From: DATLED01 sp035525495
GTDB taxonomy: Bacteria > Actinomycetota > Acidimicrobiia > Acidimicrobiales > CADCTF01
Assembly (NCBI GenBank): GCA_035525495.1
Contig: DATLED010000027.1
Span: forward strand, 1 to 64,000
Length of the DNA: 64,000 bases
Reading direction: 5' to 3'
Positions within the stretch are counted from its first letter, which is position 1, and each line of letters opens with the position of its first letter. Positions 57,606 through 64,000 of this stretch are shown one piece after another. The notes beneath the pieces are model-generated. The model made no database searches. It saw nothing but the letters and a program-made list of their open reading frames with translations, and had not been told where the DNA came from. Position numbers and translations under genes: made by a program.

Positions 57606-58726
57606 AGCTCCACGTCGACGAGGACGAGCTGGCATCGTGCGTCGCCTGCGGGCTGTGCCTTCCGCACTGCCCGACGTATCGCGTCAGCGGTGAGGAGACG
57701 AAGTCCCCTCGGGGGCGCATCGCCGCCATGCGCTCGGTGCACGCGGGTGACAGCCCGGCCGACGACACCTTCGTCCGCTACATGGACGAGTGCGTGCAGT
57801 GCCTCGGGTGCCAGGCGGCGTGCCCATCCGGCGTTCCGTTCGGCCGGTTGATGGAAGGGACTCGGGAGACGCTGGCGGCCGAGCAGCGATACGCGCCTTG
57901 GTGGAAGCGGCTGGCTTACGCGGCGCTGGGCCACCACCGCCTCGTACTCGCGGGATCGACGGTGTTGGGCGTCGTGCAGCGGACGGGACTCGTGCCGAAG
58001 CGACTCTCGCTCCCGAAGCTCCCGCTGAGGCGGCGTCCGTTGGTCGCGTCCGGTGACGACGTGTGGCTCTTCACCGGCTGCGTGATGGACGCCTGGCAGA
58101 GGGAGACGCACCGAGCGGTGCAGCGCGTCCTCGAAGCAGCGGGCGCCGGTGTGGCCCTGCCGGGTGCGGGCGGCGACTGCTGCGGCGCGCTGCACGTCCA
58201 CGCCGGACTGTCGGCTCAGGGGCACGCGCTCGGCGGACGGGCGCTCGCCTCCATGCCGGGGACGGCGCCGATTCTCGTGGACTCCGCAGGATGCGGTGCC
58301 GCGCTGAAGGACCGCGACACGATGGGACGGGTGCTCGACGTCCACGAGTGGCTGGCGGCGCGGGTCGACTCGCTTCCGCGACCCGGTCCGGGTTGGGTTC
58401 GTCCCGTCGTGGCCGTGCAGGACCCGTGCCACCTGCGGCACGTCCAGAAGGCGCACCTCGCCGTGCGCGTGGTGCTGGCGCCCTACGCCGACATCGTCGA
58501 GCTCGACGACGAGGGGTTGTGTTGCGGAGCCGGAGGCGCGTACTCGGTGCAACAACCGGACCTGGCCGGCGCCATCCGGGACCGCAAGGTGGCGGCCATC
58601 GAGCGGACGGGCGCGGCGCTCGTCGTGTCCGCCAATCCCGGCTGCGCCTACCACCTTGCGGGCGCCGGCATCCCGGCGCGCCACCCGCTCGAGATCGTCG
58701 ACGAAGGGATCAACTGTGGCCGGTGA
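57602..58726 (+). CDS. glcF: glycolate oxidase iron-sulfur subunit GlcF
   Basis: A 374-aa Fe-S protein. Two ferredoxin-type clusters CVACGLCLPHCP (13-24) and CVQCLGCQAACP lie in the N-terminal third. Two CCG domains follow (GDCCGALH, GLCCGAGGAY, with DPCHLRH). It relays electrons from GlcD/GlcE to the membrane quinone pool. GTG 57602 overlaps the glcE stop (GTGA), completing a coupled glcDEF set. Confidence 0.95.
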   Translation: MKLHVDEDELASCVACGLCLPHCPTYRVSGEETKSPRGRIAAMRSVHAGDSPADDTFVRYMDECVQCLGCQAACPSGVPFGRLMEGTRETLAAEQRYAPWWKRLAYAALGHHRLVLAGSTVLGVVQRTGLVPKRLSLPKLPLRRRPLVASGDDVWLFTGCVMDAWQRETHRAVQRVLEAAGAGVALPGAGGDCCGALHVHAGLSAQGHALGGRALASMPGTAPILVDSAGCGAALKDRDTMGRVLDVHEWLAARVDSLPRPGPGWVRPVVAVQDPCHLRHVQKAHLAVRVVLAPYADIVELDDEGLCCGAGGAYSVQQPDLAGAIRDRKVAAIERTGAALVVSANPGCAYHLAGAGIPARHPLEIVDEGINCGR

Positions 58727-58910
58727 GTTCGACGACCTGCGCCGCCGGCTCCAAGGGATCAGCGAGGAGCTCGCCGACCTGGCCATCGAGCGCCTGCGGG
58801 AGTCGATCGACGCCGGCGGCAAGGAGCTGCCCGTCGACGAGCGCCGCCTGACCCGCGCGCGGCGTGCGGTGGAGAAGGCGATCGGCATCCTCTCGGAGCC
58901 GGATGGGTAG
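58716..58910 (+). CDS. small helical protein downstream of glcF
   Basis: A 64-aa, strongly charged, predicted all-helical protein (FDDLRRRLQGISEELADLAIERL, then DERRLTRARRAVEKAIGIL). It overlaps glcF by 11 bp and uses GTG 58716, so it is probably the last gene of that operon. Similar small proteins trail many actinobacterial operons. Function unknown. Confidence 0.75.
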   Translation: MAGEFDDLRRRLQGISEELADLAIERLRESIDAGGKELPVDERRLTRARRAVEKAIGILSEPDG

Positions 58911-58944
58911 GAAGCCGGATTCCTCGCCGTCATAGGGTCTGACC

Positions 58945-59898
58945 GTGGCCGACGAGATCCCGGTGATCGATCTGAGCGACGTCGACGTCGCGGCGCCGGC
59001 GATTGATCGGGCATGTCGGGAGACCGGGTTCTTCTACGTCGTCGGCCACGGGGTCGATCCCGCGCTCGGCCAGCGCCTCGACGCGCTGGCGCGGGAGTTC
59101 TTCGCACTGCCCGAAGAGGAGAAGGCCGAGATCGCCATGACCCGGGGCGGCCGGGCGTGGCGCGGGTGGTTCCCCATCGGCGGAGAGCTGACGTCAGGCG
59201 TCGCGGATCGCAAGGAGGGCATCTACTTCGGGTCGGAGCTCGGTCCCGAACATCCGCTCGTGCGCGATGGCGTCGTCCTCCACGGACGCAACCTCTTCCC
59301 GGCGAGGCCGGCCCAGCTGGGACCGACGGTGCTCGCCTACCTCGACGCGCTGACGGGCGTCGCCCACCGCCTCGCCGAATGCCTGGCACAGGCGCTGGGA
59401 CTCGATCGGCGTTGGTTCGCAGAGCACCTGACGTCTGACCCGTTGATCCTGTTCCGCATCTTCCACTATCCGCCCGATCCGTCGCCTGGCGAATGGGGCG
59501 TCGGCGAGCACACGGATTACGGATTGTTGACGCTGCTGCGTCAGGACGACGCCGGCGGGCTCGAGGTCCGAAGCGCCGGCGGTGGCTGGATGGACGCCCC
59601 GCCGATCCCGAACTCGTTCGTCTGCAACCTCGGAGACATGCTCGAGCGGATGACGGGCGGCGTCTACCGATCGACGCCCCATCGCGTGCGCAACACCAGC
59701 GGCGTCAGCCGGCTGTCGTTCCCCTTCTTCTTCGACCCCGGTTGGAACGTCGTCGTGCCGCCGCTGCCGCGGGACGACGGTGTCGCCGACCGGTGGGACG
59801 GAGCCGATCCGACGGTGTTCGAGGGGACCTACGGCGAGTACGTGTCGGCGAAGGTGGCCAAGGTCTTTCCCGACCTGCATCGTCAGTCGGCCTCGTAG
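58945..59898 (+). CDS. 2-oxoglutarate/Fe(II) oxygenase, isopenicillin N synthase-like
   Basis: A 317-aa non-heme iron dioxygenase of the IPNS/DIOX family. The N-terminal domain DIN_N is evident from IPVIDLSDVD to FFALPEEEKAE. The iron triad is His-x-Asp in GVGEHTDYG plus His in STPHRV, and the Arg of NTSGVSRLSFPFF binds the co-substrate. It could hydroxylate or desaturate a small molecule; substrate unknown. TAGGGT (58933-58938) lies 6 nt before GTG 58945. The 3' end overlaps the opposite gene by 16 bp. Confidence 0.92.
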   Translation: MADEIPVIDLSDVDVAAPAIDRACRETGFFYVVGHGVDPALGQRLDALAREFFALPEEEKAEIAMTRGGRAWRGWFPIGGELTSGVADRKEGIYFGSELGPEHPLVRDGVVLHGRNLFPARPAQLGPTVLAYLDALTGVAHRLAECLAQALGLDRRWFAEHLTSDPLILFRIFHYPPDPSPGEWGVGEHTDYGLLTLLRQDDAGGLEVRSAGGGWMDAPPIPNSFVCNLGDMLERMTGGVYRSTPHRVRNTSGVSRLSFPFFFDPGWNVVVPPLPRDDGVADRWDGADPTVFEGTYGEYVSAKVAKVFPDLHRQSAS

Positions 59899-61037
59899 CC
59901 GCCTCGCTCCTCGTCGTCGCGCGCCCGGACGTCGGGCTCCATGGGACGACCTCCGGCGACGGCCTCGCGATTCGACGGTCCCTCCGGCTTCGGCGGCGCC
60001 GACGGCAAGCTGTTGACGGCGTCGATCAGCGACCGCAGCCGTCCGTGGTGCATGCGGTCGAAGCGGAACGCGATTCGCGACATGTCGAGGTGGTCCTGAC
60101 TCGACACCTCGGGCGCGAGCGGCCGGGTCTTCTCGATGGCGCCCTTGGCGACGATGTCGTGGAAGTCGTGGTCGAGACGGGCCACTTCCTCGTCGGTCGG
60201 CTCGGAGCGAAGGCGGATCACCAGGACGTCGCCGACGAAGCGACGGGAGTGGTAGTTGCGGTAGAAGCCGGTGATCTCGTCGATCGCCGCGTGGGCGTCG
60301 TCGGTGATGCGGTAGAGGACGCAGTCGTCGTCGCTGATCAGGCCGCGGCTGCCGACCTCGTGGCGGACGAACGCCTCGAACTCCTGCCAGTAGGTTCCGC
60401 CGGCGACCTCCAGCAGCACGATCGGTGACGGCTCCGCCTTCCCCGTCTGGATGAGCGTGAGGAGCTCGAAGGTCTCGTCGAGCGTGCCGAACCCGCCTGG
60501 CATGACGATGAACCCGTCCGACTCCTTCATCAGCATCAGCTTGCGGGTGAAGAAGTACTTCATCTCCACGAGCTTCGGGTCGGACCTGATGAACTCGTTG
60601 GCGCCCTGTTCGAAGGGGAGGCGGATGTTGATGCCGAAGGACATCTCCCGTCCCGCGCCCTCGAGGCCGGCCGCCATGATCCCGGGCCCGCCGCCGGTGA
60701 TGACCATCCAGCCGGCGGCCGCGAGGGCTGCGGCTGCATCCCGGGTCTGCGTGTAGAGCGGGTCGTCGGGGCGGGTGCGGGCACTGCCGAAGATCGTGAC
60801 CTTGGGTACCTCGCGGTAGGGAGCGAACACGTTGAACGCCTCGCGCATCTCGGCCAGCGCGGTGGTCGTGATCTTGAGGTCGAGGCGGTCGGTGTCGTCG
60901 GTGGCGAGGTCGGCGACGGTGACCAGGATGCGGGCGAGCTGGTCGCGGTTCTCGGTGGCGCCGACGGCGTCGAGGAAGGCTTCGACGTGTTCCGCGAGCT
61001 CTGGAGGCACGGCGTTCGTGCGGGCGGCGGGGATCAT
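59883..61037 (-). CDS. LOG family protein (TIGR00730 Rossmann fold)
   Basis: A 384-aa protein with the lysine-decarboxylase-like fold of LOG cytokinin-activating phosphoribohydrolases. VITGGGPGIMAAGLEGA and PGGFGTLDETFELLTLIQ contain the PGGxGTxxE signature. It is longer than typical LOG proteins (about 190 aa), with an N-terminal helical extension of roughly 95 residues and a C-terminal one of about 90 residues. It likely hydrolyses nucleoside 5'-monophosphates. ATG 61037 chosen; an earlier frame extension only shadows the opposite genes. Confidence 0.9.
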   Translation of the reverse strand: MIPAARTNAVPPELAEHVEAFLDAVGATENRDQLARILVTVADLATDDTDRLDLKITTTALAEMREAFNVFAPYREVPKVTIFGSARTRPDDPLYTQTRDAAAALAAAGWMVITGGGPGIMAAGLEGAGREMSFGINIRLPFEQGANEFIRSDPKLVEMKYFFTRKLMLMKESDGFIVMPGGFGTLDETFELLTLIQTGKAEPSPIVLLEVAGGTYWQEFEAFVRHEVGSRGLISDDDCVLYRITDDAHAAIDEITGFYRNYHSRRFVGDVLVIRLRSEPTDEEVARLDHDFHDIVAKGAIEKTRPLAPEVSSQDHLDMSRIAFRFDRMHHGRLRSLIDAVNSLPSAPPKPEGPSNREAVAGGRPMEPDVRARDDEERGGYEAD

Positions 61038-61058
61038 GTCGCCCTTAGGCTTGCAGAC

Positions 61059-61238
61059 GTGACGATGCGGACGTGCTCGTACTGCGGCACGCAGGTCGAG
61101 GTGGCGGACGACGGCCTGCCCGAAGGCTGGTCGCTGGTCACCGAGAACCGCCGGGTCGAGTATCAGTGCGTGACCTGTGTGCGCGCCAACATCCGCTCGA
61201 TCGAGGGGAAGCTGCCCGAGGAGTACTGGGAGTTCTGA
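61059..61238 (+). CDS. small zinc-ribbon protein
   Basis: A 59-aa protein with two CxxC pairs, CSYCG and CVTC, likely one zinc site. It ends IRSIEGKLPEEYWEF. GTG 61059 is 7 nt after TAGGCT (61046-61051) and fits leaderless starts nearby; ATG 61065 is possible. It is divergent from the LOG gene and convergent with the secreted Ig-like protein (5-bp gap). Confidence 0.75.
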   Translation: MTMRTCSYCGTQVEVADDGLPEGWSLVTENRRVEYQCVTCVRANIRSIEGKLPEEYWEF

Positions 61239-61243
61239 CCTGG

Positions 61244-62557
61244 CTAGGCGGGGATCACAAGGCGTTGCTTCCACGTCCGCACGAGCCCGGTCCTCAGATC
61301 CTTCGATGTCACGGTCACCAGGTAGCGGCCCTTCCGGGCGTAGGTGTGCATCGCCGGCATCACGTAAGCGTAACTCCGGTCGCTCGCAGTGTACGTCGGC
61401 CCCTGAATCGGAGTCGCCGATGTCCCTGACACACTCGACTGCTTGTCTCCCCACATGACGGTGATGGTGAACTGTTCTTTGGGCGGCATGTCCGGATGGC
61501 GCACGACGACGAGGACGTCGAGCTTCCTCGGCGAGCTCGGGGTGGCGGAAACATCCATCGTGTGGACGTCAGCCACCGAGGAGACTGTCCCCGTACCTGT
61601 GTAGGCAGCCGCAGTCGTCGAGTAGCTGAACGAGAACGTGCCGTTGTAGTTGGCGGCAGGCGTGAACGTCTTCGCTACCGATGTCCCGGAAGAGAAGGAG
61701 CCAACGGCGCGGTCGACTACGGCGGTCACGGCAACCGGGCTGTCGACATCGGAGCAAGGGAAGGTGATCGTCGTCGCCGCGTCCTCTGCTGTCGAAATGG
61801 TGAACCCGTCCGTGCAGCTGGGCGGATCATCCACGGAGACCACGGTGAGGGTCACTGTGGCGGCGCTGCTGGATTGCCCGTCGGAGTTCGTCGCTCGCCA
61901 CGTGAAGGAGTCTCGGCCATTGAAGTTCACGTTGGGCGTGTAAACGAAGGTCAACCCGTCAGAGGACACCGCAACGCCGCCATACGACGGCTGCGTCGAG
62001 ACGCTGTAGGTGAGTGGGAGGCCATTTCTGTCCGAGGCGTGGGCTGCAGGAGAGAAGGAAAGAGGCACATCCTCGTCGGTGACCTCCGACGAACTCGTGG
62101 CGGTCGGCCCCGTCCGCGTGTCGTGTCCTGCGAACGTGATATCGGAGTAGGCATCCTGGATGACGGTCCCAATCACCGCTTCTGCTTCCAACCTGCACTG
62201 CTGCGTGTCCGTCCAGTCGCATTGGTAAGGCGAATACGGGTTTGGAGTGTCGATGAGGTAGTTCACCGTCACCGTTGCCGTGAGGCCACCGGCGCTGTCG
62301 GACACGGTTGAGGTGGCGAGGTCCCGCTGATACCCGGTCCCGGGAGTGAAGAGCCATTGATAGAACCGAACCGTCGTGTTCGCGGCGAATCCGGTGCCGG
62401 TGACCGAAACTTGGACGCCCCCGGAATCCGAGAGATTCGTTGAAGGGCTCACCACGATCGAGTACGTCGCATTCGGGTCATGGCTCGCCGCCGCCGGCAA
62501 GGCGCTCGCGACAACGGCCACAATGGCAACGATCAAGAGTCGAGTCTTCAGGAACAC
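61244..62557 (-). CDS. secreted protein with neocarzinostatin-like and Ig/cadherin-like domains
   Basis: A 437-aa exported protein. Signal peptide near 5-23 (IVAIVAVVASALPAAAS). A neocarzinostatin-like beta-sandwich (VVSPSTNLSDSGGVQVSVTG) is followed by two cadherin/VCBS-type Ig domains (TDEDVPLSFSP, NFNGRDSFTWRATN; AEDAATTITFPCS, YNGTFSFSYS) and a C-terminal PKD-like strand region. GTG 62557 has GGGGGA about 7 nt upstream. The base composition is visibly lower in GC and codon use less biased than neighbours, suggesting recent acquisition. Probably a surface or adhesion protein. Confidence 0.82.
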   Translation of the reverse strand: MFLKTRLLIVAIVAVVASALPAAASHDPNATYSIVVSPSTNLSDSGGVQVSVTGTGFAANTTVRFYQWLFTPGTGYQRDLATSTVSDSAGGLTATVTVNYLIDTPNPYSPYQCDWTDTQQCRLEAEAVIGTVIQDAYSDITFAGHDTRTGPTATSSSEVTDEDVPLSFSPAAHASDRNGLPLTYSVSTQPSYGGVAVSSDGLTFVYTPNVNFNGRDSFTWRATNSDGQSSSAATVTLTVVSVDDPPSCTDGFTISTAEDAATTITFPCSDVDSPVAVTAVVDRAVGSFSSGTSVAKTFTPAANYNGTFSFSYSTTAAAYTGTGTVSSVADVHTMDVSATPSSPRKLDVLVVVRHPDMPPKEQFTITVMWGDKQSSVSGTSATPIQGPTYTASDRSYAYVMPAMHTYARKGRYLVTVTSKDLRTGLVRTWKQRLVIPA

Positions 62558-62720
62558 AGCGATCCCCCGGGGGAGTGAGGTCGCACACCGCGCGACGTGT
62601 TCGCCACCTTTACCGCTGCCCGAAGAGATCGCTATGACCACTGATGAGCGTTTTCTTCCTCTGAAGGAACCATGTCACTCGTAGTCAGCCAAGTCCGCAT
62701 GCCCGAGACGCCGTGAGGAG
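62558..62720. other. intergenic region between divergent genes
   Basis: 163 bp with comparatively low GC. It should hold the promoter of the secreted Ig-like gene; on the minus strand the AT-richer GGAAGAAAACGCTCATC (around 62643-62660) is a candidate region. A short TTCCTCTGAAGGAA inverted repeat lies at about 62655-62668. GTGAGGAG just before ATG 62721 is the ribosome-binding site of the plus-strand gene. Confidence 0.35.
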
Positions 62721-63641
62721 ATGAGCACGCCGAGCCGTCGCGTCGAGGCCCACCTGTGGCTGCTCCTCGAGGAGGCCCTGGTCGCCATCGCCCGCGGAGG
62801 AGCTGACCCGTGGGAGATCCGCCGCCAGTTCGGCTACGTCACCGGCGCGGTCGCCGAGGCCGGGATCGCCCCCACGAGCCTCACCTCGTCCATCCGCCTC
62901 GAGCTCGACGACGCCCTCGCCGTGCGGGGCCTCCTCGCCGCCGCCTCCTTCCAGGGCGCGCAGCCGCCCGACCCGGCACCGGAGACGAACCGCGACAACC
63001 CCGACGGCGCGGTCGTCTGGCTCGAGGCCGAGCTCGAACGCCACCTCGACCTCCTCGCGGCCTACGACCCGATCGTCCGCCCGGACGCCGGGGCGGAGAC
63101 CCTGCGCATCCTCGCCGCCCCGGCCCGCGCGTTCGAAGCCGCCGGCGTGCTGGGCGCGCCCGGCCGCGCGCTCCTCGCCGACCTCACCGCCTCGGTCGCC
63201 GCCGCCGGCTTCGATCCCGGCCGACCGACACCTGGCGCAGGACGGGTCCGACGTGATTGGGTCCGCTTCCTCCGCGATCGTCCGCCGCCCCCGCCCGCCG
63301 CCTTCGATCCGACAGCCTCGGCAAGACCCAGGATGGTGCTCGGCCGCCTTCGCGACCGCACGGTCCGCGTCGACGAGATCGCGTGGACCAGCGACGCCAT
63401 CGAGCTCCACCTCGCCCTCCGTCCGGACGAGGGCATCGGGCGCGGCGAGCACGCGGCCTGGCATGCCCGCATGGTCGACCCGCGCGGCCGCGTCCACCTC
63501 GGGCAGCCGGCGGTCCCGCGCCTGGACGGGGGCGCCTCGGCCACCCTCCGGCTGCGGCCGGGTCTCGAGGATGGCGTGAAGGCGCTCGTGGTCCGCGTCA
63601 CGTCCCGGGGTCAGCGAGTGGAAGGACGGGTCGCGTGGTGA
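62721..63641 (+). CDS. hypothetical protein
   Basis: A 306-aa protein, not recognised. It is helical in the first half (EAHLWLLLEEALVAIARGG, ADPWEIRRQFGYVTGAVAEAG) with Pro-rich linkers near 85 and 200. The C-terminal part has a beta pattern (VLGRLRDRTVRVDEIAWTSDAIELHLAL). There is no signal peptide or membrane helix. RBS GTGAGGAG precedes ATG 62721. Its stop overlaps the next GTG, so the two form an operon. Confidence 0.7.
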   Translation: MSTPSRRVEAHLWLLLEEALVAIARGGADPWEIRRQFGYVTGAVAEAGIAPTSLTSSIRLELDDALAVRGLLAAASFQGAQPPDPAPETNRDNPDGAVVWLEAELERHLDLLAAYDPIVRPDAGAETLRILAAPARAFEAAGVLGAPGRALLADLTASVAAAGFDPGRPTPGAGRVRRDWVRFLRDRPPPPPAAFDPTASARPRMVLGRLRDRTVRVDEIAWTSDAIELHLALRPDEGIGRGEHAAWHARMVDPRGRVHLGQPAVPRLDGGASATLRLRPGLEDGVKALVVRVTSRGQRVEGRVAW

Positions 63642-64000
63642 AGCCACCGTGGTGGACGTCGGTCGCTCCCGCCGTCGCCTCCCGACGTTGCGCCGGCGCG
63701 GCCGCCCACGAGCTGCTGTGGGAGCGCGGCGAGCTCATCCTCATCGACCACGGGGACGCCACCGCCGAAGCGACCCTCGGCGCCCTCGGCGGGTCGACTC
63801 CCACCTGCCTGCGGGTCGCCCGCGCCTGGCACGACCACCGCGACGACCCCGTCCTCATCACCCTCGGCCGGCGCGCCGGCGAGGCCGGCCTGGGCCTCGG
63901 CGACCCGCCTCCTCCGGGTGCTCGCACGGCAGACGTCGAGGAGCCCACGCGACGGGACCAGCTGCTCCTCCTGTTCACCCTTCCGGCGCCGCTCATCGAC
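63638..64000 (+). CDS. hypothetical protein, 5' part
   Basis: Open to the right edge; 121 codons visible from GTG 63638, which overlaps the preceding stop. It starts VKPPWWTSVAPAVASRRCAG and continues with acidic/aliphatic strands (GELILIDHGDATAEATLGALGG) and ARAWHDHRDDPVLITLGRRAG. No family recognised. The coupling suggests a common function with the preceding gene. Confidence 0.65.
   Translation, partial: MKPPWWTSVAPAVASRRCAGAAAHELLWERGELILIDHGDATAEATLGALGGSTPTCLRVARAWHDHRDDPVLITLGRRAGEAGLGLGDPPPPGARTADVEEPTRRDQLLLLFTLPAPLID

Overview
The window is about 64 kb of high-GC DNA with strong GC-third-position bias, mixed ATG/GTG/TTG starts, many overlapping stop/start codons, and TANNNT hexamers 6-10 nt before start codons (leaderless transcription). 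Gene content (Eis-type acetyltransferase, DUF3151, DUF3152, a TIGR03086 mycothiol-type DinB protein, a CAP protein with GGVFAFGDA repeats, and many acyl-CoA genes) points to Actinomycetota, most likely class Acidimicrobiia. That placement is inferred from gene content, not from a marker phylogeny. No rRNA, tRNA, CRISPR array or prophage was seen. The only mobile element is the 5' end of an IS1182-type transposase at the left edge.

Layout. 0-5.3 kb: IS fragment, alpha/beta hydrolase, TypA GTPase, SRPBCC protein, DEAD-box helicase and a Cys-type glutathione peroxidase. 5.4-14.7 kb: a tightly packed plus-strand catabolic operon with a thiolase-like protein, DUF35 partner, acyl-CoA dehydrogenase, CoA ligase, SDR, MaoC hydratase, second CoA ligase and type-B carboxylesterase. 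14.8-16.1 kb: an anchored LolA/MucB-like protein. 16.1-23.3 kb (minus strand): a branched-chain-type ABC importer built from fused parts, namely LivH-LivM permease, MFS-LivF-LivG, and a membrane-tethered solute-binding protein. It is divergent from a small anchored protein (23.4-24.3 kb) whose N-terminus resembles that of the binding protein. 24.4-32.3 kb (minus): mismatch DNA glycosylase, anchored protein, gamma-glutamyltransferase, an ABC-2 exporter (two permeases plus ATPase), FadD-type ligase and Nudix hydrolase. 32.3-40.4 kb: DUF3152 metalloprotease-like lipoprotein, TyrS, histidine phosphatase, FAD monooxygenase-like protein, HAD hydrolase, L,D-transpeptidase, HIT protein, DUF3151, MmcQ/YjbR, TIGR03086 and an epoxide-hydrolase-like protein. 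40.4-44.7 kb: kynureninase and bifunctional PutA. 44.8-53.9 kb: CAP-propeller secreted protein behind a structured leader, SDR, gamma-carbonic anhydrase, lipoproteins, RNase D and several small proteins. 54-58.9 kb: Eis-like acetyltransferase followed by the glycolate oxidase set glcDEF. 58.9-64 kb: 2OG-Fe(II) oxygenase, LOG-family protein, zinc-ribbon protein, a low-GC secreted Ig-like protein, and two unrecognised genes reaching the right edge.

Most interesting signal. The catabolic operon (start 5454) and the transporter/divergent-protein region (start 23343/23437) each carry the same perfect palindrome, TTGACC-N4-GGTCAA, in the promoter position. I infer one regulon for uptake, de-esterification, CoA activation and beta-oxidation-like breakdown of one substrate class. 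The importer is unusual because an MFS domain is fused to both LivF- and LivG-type ATPases. Three kinds of non-coding repeats were also found: two palindromic families that mostly sit where genes converge, and a dispersed repeat of about 41 bp found once inside a CoA-ligase gene and once between genes.
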